Assembly (NCBI GenBank): GCA_020152595.1 | Contig: JAIGNY010003294.1 | Span: forward strand, 949,253 to 1,013,252 | DNA from: Chiridota heheva | Lineage: Eukaryota > Echinodermata > Holothuroidea > Apodida > Chiridotidae | DNA length: 64,000 nt | Reading direction: 5' to 3' | Shown: piece by piece, positions 13,901-25,900 of the stretch | Position numbering within the stretch: position 1 is the stretch's first letter | Layout of the letters: each line of letters starts with the position of its first letter | Notes under the pieces: generated by a model | Told to the model about the DNA's origin: nothing | What the model saw: only the letters and a program-made list of their open reading frames with translations | Database searches by the model: none | Position numbers and translations under genes: made by a program

Positions 13901-16900
13901 AAGAGGAGGGAAAAAAGGAGGGGGGGGAACAAAAGGAAAGGGGGATTGAAAGGAAAAGGGGAAAACAGAAAGAAGATGAGGAAAACAGAAAGGAAAAAGG
14001 GGAATGAAAGGAAAGGGAAGAAAAAGGGGAAAACAAAGGAGAGGAAAACAGAAAGAAGGAGAGAAAAACAGACAGAAGGAGAGGAAAACAGAAAGAAGGA
14101 GAGAAAAATAGAAGAAAAAAAATGGGGGAAACTGGAGCGGAAGTGCCAAAAAATGTTAAGGAAAGGGTAGAAAGGTGTGAATGAATGAAATGTGAAAAGA
14201 CAGAAATACATTTTTTTTCTTCGATTTTTTCATGTTTTTTTCATTTTCATATTTATTCAAGACTTCCTATAGTTCTGGAAAGTAGAATATATTTTTCACC
14301 CCTGGTTCTGACCTCCTATTAAAGTCTTCTAATTGAGTCCTCAGGTCCGGGGTCTTGATGAAGCTTCAATTATTTGTTTCCATTTCCTTAGTGCTGGTGC
14401 TGGCCGAACAGGTGCATTAATAGCCATTGATAGCCAATTGCAGAGAGCCAAGGTGAAAGGTGATCTCGATGTCTACAACTTTATCCATGATTTGAGAAAT
14501 GCAAGGCCGTGGATGGTGCAAACTCCGGTGAGTCTCCTCGTTTCTAAAAAAAAAAGAAGGTGGATTAGTACCACTAATTTGAACTCCACAAATACAATTT
14601 TGTAGTCGTAAAGGACGGATATACATCTAGATTGGTCACAAGTTGTGAATTTTAATTTATACATCTTTTTAGGCACATGCCTGGGAAAACACACTTAAGA
14701 AGTCACCTTTGATTTGTTTTCAGTTGATGAACACTGGGTAAACCCCCTGCTTTTTTCGAGAAGTGCTCAGGCAGGGGGTGAATCTCCTCCCATCAGGACT
14801 GAGGTTTTTTTTGCTCGGAATGATGGTGAGCACCACCCAATCATTGGACGCTTTTCCTTAAGGTTGGGTGGGGGAGAAGGTGTGACGCAGAAGACAAACC
14901 GCTGTGCTTGATGTCAGCTTACTGTGTGTTTGTGTGCAAAAATAGCTGGTTAAATCGATGTTGGACTCAAACCTGGGACCTCCAGCGTCTCAGTTGTTAG
15001 CTCACCTGACTGACCTGCCTCCCTTTATGTCTGCCTAAAATTTCAGACTCGTTCATTGATTGATATTGCAATTGTAAAGTTGTGATGTCACTGGAACATC
15101 TCTCCATTTCTATTAAATATTGAAGCTATGTAAACACTGCCTCAATGGCTTGGATATCTGATTCTGAGATTAATATTTGACTCCCTCTGTACGGGACACT
15201 AGTCCATCTCAGGTTAATGCCCCAGCAAGCTGTACTGATTTCCGAGATTAATATTTGACTCCCTCTGTACGGGACACTCATCCATCTCAGGTTAACGCCC
15301 CAGCAAGCTGTACTGATTTCTGAGATGAATATTTGACTCCCTCTGTATGGGACACTAGTCCATCTCAGGTTTAACACCCCAGCAAGCTGTACTGATTTCC
15401 GAGATGAATATTTGACTCCCTCTGTACGGGACACTAGTCTATCTCAGGTTTAACACCCCAGCAAGCTGTACTGATTTCTGAGACGAATATTTGACTCCCT
15501 CTGTACTGGACACTAGTCCATCTCAGGTTTAACACCCCAGCAAGCTGTGCTGATTTCTGAGATGGATATTTGACTCCCTCTGTACTGGACACTAGTCCAT
15601 CTCAGGTTAACGCCCCAGCAAACTGTACTGACCTCTGAGATGAATATTTGACTCCCTCTGTACGGGACACTAGTCCATCTCAGGTTAATGCCCCAGCAAA
15701 CTGTACTAATTTCTGAGATGAATATTTGACTCCCTCTGTACGGGACACTAGTCCATCTCAAATTAACGCACCAGCAAGCTGTACTGATTTCTGATCCAAA
15801 TGGACTGAAGCGATCAGACATAAAGTCCTTTAAAAAAAAAACACAGCATGGTTGACAGATAGGGAATTGAACCCAGCACCATTGAAGTAAGCATTCTATC
15901 AACAAGCCAAAGAGTATATATGTTTGTGAAGAGATAGAATTCATGCACAGGAGTGGCATCATCATTAGGCCGCCATTTTGGAGCATTACGCCCAATCCTT
16001 GCTACAAATTTTCAGTCTTTTCACCCGCAAGAATCTCCATTTCGGCTGGTATATGACTTTTAGACTCTGGTAGAAACAATTGAGAAAACCACCTCAGATA
16101 GTCCAGTGATTTTATGCATCAGTAATTACACTCCCAATCATCTATATGCACACAATGAAACTTATTGTAAAGAGCCAGGTATTGTGTATTTAGTTACTGC
16201 AGGGCCAAGTCATGTGTATAATATGGGGCTGAGGATTCATTTGGACTTTTAAAAGGATGTTTTCATCAGTGAGTTATAAACACCCTGGTGAGTTTGAGTG
16301 CATTGGACTACAAATTTATTGCCAGACTTATTCATCATGAGACTGATATGTTCACCTGACAATAAGTCACCCACGTAATACGCACGTTTAGATCATTACT
16401 TTTGAATAAGTTTTGGTCACATGACTGATTACGCAATTTAAGCTTTTATAGTAAAACACAGTCAGTTGTGCATAAGCGTATCCCAAAAACTAAACTGTTG
16501 AGACATCAATGTGTGTGTTGTGTGTGTGGTAAATGTCAGGTGACTAAAATGAGGCAGTCTCCTAAATGGTAGCCTCCATAGCAGTGCCAATTCTTTGGCA
16601 ATACAAGTATGGTAGCCTCCATAGCAGTGCCAATTCTTTGGTAATACAAGTATGGTAGCCTCCATAGCAGTGCCAATTCTTTGGCAATACAAGTATGGTA
16701 GCCTCCTTAGCAGTGCCAATTCTTTGGCAATACAAGTATGGTAGCCTCCATAGTGGTGCCAATCAATTCTCTGGCAATACAAGTATGGTAGCCTCCATAG
16801 CGGTGCCAATTCTTTGGCAATACAAGTATAGCGAGTTCCATCTCTTCAGAAACATACAATTTGACGAAGCTACCACGCCTCCCATATATGATTAATAGAG

Positions 16901-19900
16901 CAACATCCATGAGTAATTGATCTTTTACTTGGAAGCATCGATAAAGATAGATATTTGAATGTTTCTGACTTTTGTTTCTTTTGTATTTTAGATCCAGTAT
17001 TTGTTTGTCCATGAGGCCATTGTAGAGTCACTATATTGCGGAGACACACTTATACCTGCGTCATCTTTTGCTCATTATATGAAAGAGCTAAAAAGGTCTC
17101 AGTATGCAACAGGTCAATCCTTACTCGAGCAGCAGTTTGAGGTAATAATCAGTGTTTGGATTTCTCAGTTATTTGATTCAAATATCAAAGTCTGCGAGTG
17201 GAAATTGACAAGGACCTTTATATGTATGTCTGTCTTTCCTGGTATTAATGGAAAGGGATCTCGGCGATCTGTGTCAATGTTTACATTTTGTCATGTCACC
17301 CTATGGTAGCCGGCCATTTTGATTTCAAAATTTATTTGTGCACACTTCATCTGTCTGTCTCTATTTCTGGTTAAAAATATACTTCCATCTTCTATAGATC
17401 GTTTCAAATCTTAATCAGTAATTTCTAGAAAATTAATTAAAATAATGTCACATGGCATGTGTCCATAATAAACCAATCATATACTGGGGTAATCTTATTG
17501 ACCATTTAAATATTGGGGGATTCTTGGGCATTTGCACAATTCACGCATATGGTATAGGACCAAGAATATGAGGAAAAAACACTTTCGAACGCTTATCACT
17601 TAATCTCATTTAAACATTTTCACCTCATTTGACCTTTTTGACCCCTAAAATGACTGAAATGCAAAATCAGTGATGGCATTCACCCTCACTGTCTTCCCAG
17701 CCTATGACCAATATATCTAGCATGAATGCCTTCCATTTACAAACTATTCACTCTGAAGTAACACAAATTATGTTGGCTGGTCTGCTATCATTTACCTCAT
17801 TTGTAATATCCTTTAACCTTTATTGTTCCTTTCTCCTGGGTGTGGAGATAGAGGCATCTTCAAGCCAATTCTTTTATCTCTTCCTGTCTCTTGCTACTAC
17901 TGCAGCTTCTTCCCAGCTGCTCCATCCAAAACCATCTCTCTCCTTCTCTGCCTGTCTTCTCCATGTAGTTTAAGGTTTTCCCTCCTTTTTTCTACCTTAG
18001 TGTCCACCTAGGTGATGGCTATTCTGTTATAATTTTCTACGTCCTTTCTTAATATGTGACCCAACCATCTCCATCTTCTCTTTAATATCTCCCTGCTTGT
18101 TTGAATATATTCAACCTTTTAGTTTGTGCACTTAATTATGTTTAAGCCTCTCTGGCACACTATAGAGGAATTTCATCACCTGACTGTAACTCAACTGGAC
18201 CCCATTTTTTAGGGCAGCGGCGTTGTTGCGATTCACGCATCTTCACACAGCTCAGTCACATCACACGTACAACAAACATACTACATGCTAACTTACCAGT
18301 ACCAGTTCAGCAAATTTTACTAATTGCAATTTTGTGCTCGCTTCTGGTTTTACTTCATATTTTCCTTAAGTTTTATATCTTCATTGGGCATACGCAGAGT
18401 AACTTTAACGTTAACACCAGCTAATTGTTTACTCTTGACAAAGCTGACATACCTGATATAAAGTGCTCCCTGCAAATCCCAGTGTGAATCGTAGGTTGAA
18501 GCCATCGTGTCGTACAGCAGAAACCCACTTCGAACGTCGATCAAGATCCTTTATTCATCTGCACACATCTATTAGTGCAACCAATGGCACAGATTCCTGC
18601 ATAATTGTCTTACAAAAATAATCTTACATAACAACATGCAAACGTATATAAGTCTAATTAAGTGTACAGCAGACAAGAGTGGTTTTGCGCGACAAAATTA
18701 CGAAGTAAACAAAGTCATGTGACTTCGTGACGTCAGCTGAAACACCCTTATTGACCTGCCACTAAGCAACACAAACCGTAAAACTAGAACATGTTTATTC
18801 ATCAAATTATTCTTCTTTCTAAATTTTATCCTGAAGGCTTTGAATGCTGTTTCAGTGAAAGTAACACCACAGTTCTGGAATATGCAGATTGGAAGTCATT
18901 GCGATACTCAGAATCGTTTCCCAGACATCATACCAAGTAAGTCATATACACATTTTTGAAAGCTCAATGTGATACAGCCGCTAAGCTTGCCCTTAACCTC
19001 CTCCCTTCCCCTTTTCCCAAAACCCTCTCTGACATCAAACCGCTTATCGCTTCTCTTGTTCGTGACTGCTGGCAAACCTTATGGAACTTTCAAATTGATA
19101 ACAAACTCCATGTTATCCAGCCCACAATCCCGATCAAATCCACCATCAACAACCTTTCTCGTATCGACAACGTTCATATTACCCGTCTTAGAATTGGTCA
19201 CACCCACCTCACTCACTCCCACCTCCTTATTGGTTCCCCCCAACCCCTCTGTAACAATTGCCACTGCATCCTCACAATCCAACACGTTCTCCTTGCTTGC
19301 CCCCTGTACAACCTTCCCAGAGCTTCCTCGCTCCCCACAACTCAATTGCTGAGTTCTTCCAAAAAAATCCTCCAGATAAAATAGTCTCCTTCCTTCAGCA
19401 TGCATCCCTCTACAACCATATTTAATTCTCCTCTTCCACCCCCTCTCTACTTTGTTTTTGTTTTACCCATGCACCTCCTCTCTCGATCACAGCTTTCTGG
19501 CTTTTGTTCTTGAATTTCTCTCATTCTTCCCCTGGTCTCTTTCCTTACTACCTCTAAAATGATCTGACCTCTCAGGCACAATTTGACCTTCGTTGTCGTG
19601 GTGCCGTTAAGACCTCATCAAACAAACAAACTCAATGTATTCTAAGACATGTCCATACAACATGCTTGTATACTGTGCCATTCCATGTTGACCAATCTCC
19701 CACCAGTCAAGGTCTCTGGTTGCTGACGAGTTAGCGCACATGAACTTGAATTTGACTGGACGGGAAGTGAATGAACAACTTGGATTTGACAGGACGGGAA
19801 GTGAATGAACAACTTGGATTTGACTGGACGGGAAGTGAATGAACAACTTGGATTTGACAGGACGGGAAGTGAATGAACTTGGATTTGACAGGACGGGAAG

Positions 19901-22900
19901 TGAATGAACAACTTGGATTTGACAGGAGGGGAAATGAATGAACAACTTAAATTTGACAGGACGGGAAGTGAATGAACAACTTGGATTTGATTGGACGGAG
20001 GGTGAATAAACGCAGCGTTTTTACGCTTCACTTAGCGAATAGTGTTCAGAGAACCAGGGGGGGTAAACTTCCAGAATGACATTTAGGCCAAAAGCCAGAT
20101 GAGGAGCAGGTGACACAGACCACATACTTCTACACTTGATGTGAGGCTTTAATACTTAATCTATTAATACTCCAATTAGAGGACTACTATATTGGGAGAA
20201 GGTGTTGGTTTGGCTGTGGAAAAATCTCCTACTTAAATTTCCTGGGACTCGACCTGGAACCCTTGGCATCTCAGTCGTGTGCTCTACCAACTGAGTTACA
20301 TAACTCCTTAGGTAGCTCCTGTAGCTCTTGATATCATAAGCAGAGTCTGTTGGGAAATGTGGTTGGAAACAGTCTGTATTTCTTTTTGATATAAACATTA
20401 AGTCTAAACCTTGCAATACATTTTGTGTCTTAATCCCAAACCAAATCTGAAATCTGTCGGGGTCTATATTGCTCACAACAGAAACCACAATCTAGCACAA
20501 GCAATTAGAAATTACACCAGGGATTTCAACACACTTTATGCACCTCACTTTCCATGGTCATAATCTGACATTGATAGTAACAAATTTCACTGCAGCTACA
20601 TTGACTTTCACACTCAACACAAGGACAAAAGTATTCCCCTGTGGTCAATGTATCTGGCTGGAAGTAATAATTTTCAAATAGGATGGTATTTAAGAGTAAA
20701 GGTTTTGTTTGTTTGTTGATGTTGATTTTAAGTGATGTTTTTGTTCAACCTTGTAGGCTTTGAGGATTTTAGACTGAAAATCCATTGCAACAAATTTTCA
20801 TCATGAAGTGTATACATTTTATATGTGCATGAGCAGCTCCCTTCTATGGTGTTGTTGCTTCTGGTATTTATTGTATAACTATTTTAAATGATCTGCACTT
20901 TGTGACAGCATATGGACAGTAATTAGCAGATATCAGTAATCAGTAACAAACCAGCATAAAACAAATGTAGGAATAATTTTTAAAAAAACATAAAATGCTG
21001 GTATTCATCATAGAAATTCCCAGTTTTCATAGGAATATTAGAATACCATCACATGTAGATAAACTTTGCAGAAGAAAAAATCTATTAGTAAAGAAAGTAC
21101 CTTCTCAGTAGAATGTTGAAGAAGGTGAGGGTCTGACATCACTCCTTTACAGAAACCTTTTTTCACCATTCATTTGCATGGACAAGAATGAATTTTTTTA
21201 GGGTGGTACCCGGAGTGTGTGCAGGGGATGGTTAAGCAGGATAGCTCAGAAAGGTACAGAGTGGTCTGGGAAAAACATTGCTTTGGAAGAGAGATACAGA
21301 TGTTACATTTTGGGCAATGTCATGACATATCGATTATTGCGATATCTCTCTTCCCACAACATGAAATATGCCTCTTGCGACATGTTGCAATTCCAAAAAC
21401 TAATACTCAACTTAGAGATTTTTGCGCAACTAGGCTAGGCTACTTCGTTTGTTACAATTATAATGTTACGGTACTTAATCTAAAAGTCTCCCCCCTTCCC
21501 CTCCACTCTCTATCTTTCCCCAACCTTTTACTCTCATGTTCATTACCCCATAATTGCTTTTTCCCATTTATTTCTTGTACTGGGCACCCTCCCCACTCCT
21601 CCCATCTTCTGGACATTGTTGATTGAATGATTCCAATGAATGTTCAGGTTGTTGTGGCCCTTTCTGTTGTACATGTAACTGGTTTTTTTTCTCCCTCAAG
21701 TTACCATTAGCAGGGTCACAGGGCCTTTCGGGATCATGTGCTTCTGCAGGCATGTGGCGCATCTCTTTTACTTGTCATTCCATTGTTGTTGTGAGGTATT
21801 TCAGAAAAGTTTTGACAGATTTACAGCAGAATTCGTAAAACTTTTGCGATTTGTAGGGCAGGGTTGGGATGAAGGGGTAAGGTAGTTCAAAATGAATCAA
21901 AGGCTATAACTGTGGTGGGCTTGATTGCCCATGGTAAAAAAGGCAAAGCAATGAGATTTGGGGGTAGAGCCAAATAGTGATATTATGATCCTGAAACAAC
22001 TACTTAAATTTCTGTGGGGGTGTGTTTGTAACGGCCAGCTCGTAAACATGATATCTCAAGAACGACACATTAGATTCATGTCATATGCAGTATAGAGATA
22101 ACCCTGGTCCGTAGATGTGCCCTATTGTTTTTGATGTTGATGTCATGCATATTAATAAGTGGGCAGGGCTTAATGTAAAAATCATATTTTAACAAGCTTA
22201 TGTCTGTCCTAAACCCTGTAGTATAAATCTCATTTTTGAGAGATAGTATCTAGAACTGAAAAAAATGTATTATATTTTGTTTCATATTTGGTATATTTAG
22301 GATGTTAGCTGGTATGTACATGCTCATGATGTGGAAACATTGACTTTCATTAATATGCATAGTGGGTGGGGCTTAATATGATTTTGCTAAAAAGAGCTTG
22401 TAAACATGGTATCTCAAGAAGTGTAAATTTGATTCAGGTCATATTTACTACACAGGTAGCCCATGGTCCGTAGATGTGCCATATTGTTTTTGATGTTGAT
22501 GTCATGCATAATAATGAGTAGGTGGGGCTTAATGTAAAAATCTTGAAATGTTCATATTTTAAAAACCACATGTCTGTTTTGTTTTATATTTGATATAATT
22601 ATGATGTTAGTTAGTATGTACATGTTTCATGATGTAAAAACGTTAAATTTTATTAATATGCATAGTGGGCGGGGCTTAATATGATTTTGCTGGAAAGAGC
22701 TTGTAAACACAGTATTTCAAGATGGTATATCAATAATGAGCATATTGTTGAAAGTCATTGTATTAAATACTTGGTGTATTACTTGATAATGAGTTATCTT
22801 TTCACAAATATGTAGATAAAATGTGCAAAAATGCTGTTTAATTTATATCTCTTAAGGATATTAAGAAGCCATTTGACTAAACAATCTATGGAACATTCTT

Positions 22901-25900
22901 TAGTAATATTCCACTCTGACTACTGTAGCATTCTATCACATGGGTTATCCAAAACATATTTGGCTAAACTACACATGTACAAACTTTTGCTGCAAAACTA
23001 ATACTGGACAAGAAAAAAATGACAGTGCCTGAAGGAGCTTCATTGGTTACCCATCAAATCCAGAATATTGTTTAGACTTTTATGCATGAGTTTTAAGTAT
23101 TTACATAACCAGGCTCCCACATACTTAACTTCATATTTCATACGTAAGGATACTAAATTTGCATTAAGATCATCGGACAGCTTCATAATTCCCCAAACCC
23201 ACAGAAAGTCATATGGGGACTCTACATTTTCAATTGCAGGTCCAAAAGAGTGGAATGTACTCCCCACTGAAATCAAGAATACTGAAAAGTATCAAATAAG
23301 TTAAACAAAAAATGTATATATTTACATATATAACTTATATGAAAAATATATGAAAGAGATATGTCTTTAGTCTCTTTCCAATGTTTAGAAAGAGACTAAA
23401 GATATTTCTTTTTCGTAAATCTTTCATATAAGTTATATATGTAAATATGTTTATATTTTTTGTTTAATTTATTTTATTAGTATTCAACCTAACTTTGGTT
23501 AATTTTCTAAGGGGTGTAAAGCCCCACTGATTGTATTTCAGTTTTGTAGAAGCGAGTGCTCTATAAATATGTTATAAGAATAATAAATTGGATTCATGTC
23601 ATATTTGGTACACAGATAGCCCATGGCCTGTAGATGTGCCCTATTGTTTTTGATGGTGATGTCATGCATATTAATGAGTAGGCGGGGCCCGATGTAAAAA
23701 TCTTGAAATGTTCATGTTTTAAAAACCGCATGTCTGTTTTGTTTCATATGTGGTATAATTATGATAACTAGTGTGTACATGTTCATGATGTAAAAACGTT
23801 GAATTTTAGCAATAGGCATAGTGGGCTGGGCTTAAAATGATTTTGTAAACAAAAAGCTTGTAAAACACATTATCTGAATTGCTCTGAACTGAATTCACAT
23901 CATGTGTGGTACACAGATATAAGCTCAGGTCTGCAGATGTGTCCTAACGCTTTTGGTGGTGATTTTATGCATATTAATAAGAGGGCGGGGCTTAAGTGAA
24001 AATTTTGAAAAAGTGATCAATGAGCAAGTGTATGTCCGTTTTGCATCATATTGTGCATGACAATATTGTTGGTTATTGTGTACAAACGTTTGTTATCAAC
24101 AGACATCATTAATATACATTACATGGTACGTACAGGTGTGGCTTACTGTGAAAGTGCTAAGGAATATAAACACCATACTGTACTGTATCTCATGAATGGT
24201 ATATCAGATTTATGCCATATGTCATACACTGATGGATCATGGTCTTTACATATGTTCTAATGTTGTAGTAGTGATGTCATGAATATTAATGAGTAGGCGG
24301 GGCTTATTGACAAACACTTGAAATAGGATAAATGAGCAATCATACTTGCTGTGATGATGTTGTTAATTATTGTGCACATGCTAATGTTGCCAACAGGTTC
24401 TATTTTATTGGTCTGCATTGTGGGTGTGGCTTATGAATAAATATCACGGAACAAATATTTCATGACATGCAATTTCTTGACAGTTAATACAAAACTTGCA
24501 AATCAACCAGCATATGAAAAAGGCATCGGAACCACAAAACGTTTTGGTTCTGGTTAAACTCCCATGCAGTTGATCAGATTGCATGATTAGTAGGGGATAT
24601 ATCTAAATAGCCTTGACAATAATAAAGCGGAGGAAAGTGAGGTGGTTTGGACATGTCATGCAGGCAACAGGGTCTTTGGTGGACATTATTTTACAAGGAA
24701 AGGTGGAAGGAAACAGGAAACGTGGATGACCAAAGCGCATATGGCTGGATGACATTCAAAATTGGACTCACTCTGGCTTGTGTAATTTAAAGAAATCAAT
24801 TAAGGACAGGGATGTATGGAGGACGATTGTTTTTAGAGCCAGGGTACCCCAATGGCCAGAATAGGCTTCGGGACATGATTATGATGATATTCAAAAGATG
24901 ATTTCAAACCTTCATATTTAGGTCAGGTATATCTAAGAAAATTGGTAAGCATGTTAAGAAATCAACAAAGTATAATACCTAGAATTAAATGTGAAGTTTA
25001 TTCTGTTAACTAACCAAGGCAATTTCTCTTGAAAATAATTAGACTGTTGATTTGCAGGGAATTAAATCTTTTTATTTTTTTTATTATTTTTTATTCCTTT
25101 AGTTGATAGATTCCGACCAAAGCTCCTGAGCATCGAAAGTGATGAAGATTCTGACTACATCTGTGCATCTTTTCTCAATGTAAGTTTATTTTGTTTAAAG
25201 GAACACTCTGACAAAAAGTATTACTATAGGTCCCTAGAATAATGGACAACTTCATGTATACAAAATAGTTCTGACCATATATCTCATACATGAATATTCA
25301 AAATCAGATGAGTTAAAAATTATGCTGCTTTTCATGATATTAATACACCGAAAAGTGAGGGCGCTCATTTTTGCAGATTTCACAGATATATCATCCACAA
25401 GAGATCGATAACTTTAAGCCTCCATAGCCCACAGACGACGTGAGGGCAAAAGTCACTGAATATTTATATTAACTTAAAAATGTTATACCATTGCGTGCTA
25501 GATAAAAGTCGATTGGGGGAGGGGGGATGGTGGAACTTTTGGTCCAGTGCTCCTTTGATGCTTCTTGTTTATAGTTTGTGATTTCAGTTATACATTTACA
25601 TCCAAATGTGTGTTAGGCTTACACATGATTCTGCAATACCAGTGACTTCCAACACGAGATAAGATCACTTCTAGTTATATAATGCACACATTTTTTAAAA
25701 ACAACATCCTCGCTTTATGTGATGGAGTGTTATTTTCTTTCTTAGACTAATTTCTTTGATAAATGCCCTATTGGAAAATAAAACAAACATATCACTCCTT
25801 TTTTTTTAATAGTCGGAAAAGTAAAAGGAAAAAAACGTATAATCCACTTAGTTTAAAAAGACAGTTGTTTGAGAAGACGTCAAGTTCAGCTTGAGATTTA

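Larger units (their letters stand above)
21995..24560 (+). mobile_element. Satellite-bearing repeat family, copy 1 (possible Helitron/Helentron-like)
   Basis: Five or six degenerate monomers of about 300-360 bases repeat the phrases TAAACATGGTATCTCAAGAA, GTAGATGTGCCCTATTGTTT and AGTAGGCGGGGCTTAATG. The block ends near GCATCGGAACCACAAAACGT TTTGGTTCTGG, a hairpin followed by CTGG. The same end occurs at 36240-36285 and 57535-57580. A CR1-like fragment (22740-23580) and an RT tail fragment (just after 24600) interrupt or follow it. The Helitron assignment is inference from the terminal hairpin and CTRR-like end. Confidence 0.65.

Noticed and set aside
13797-14211. Lys/Arg/Glu-rich (+) and Phe/Pro/Ser-rich (-) ORFs
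   Set aside because: Polypurine low-complexity tract in an intron.
15513-15995. 160-residue minus-strand ORF
   Set aside because: In-frame 78-bp satellite; kept only as a low-interest finding.
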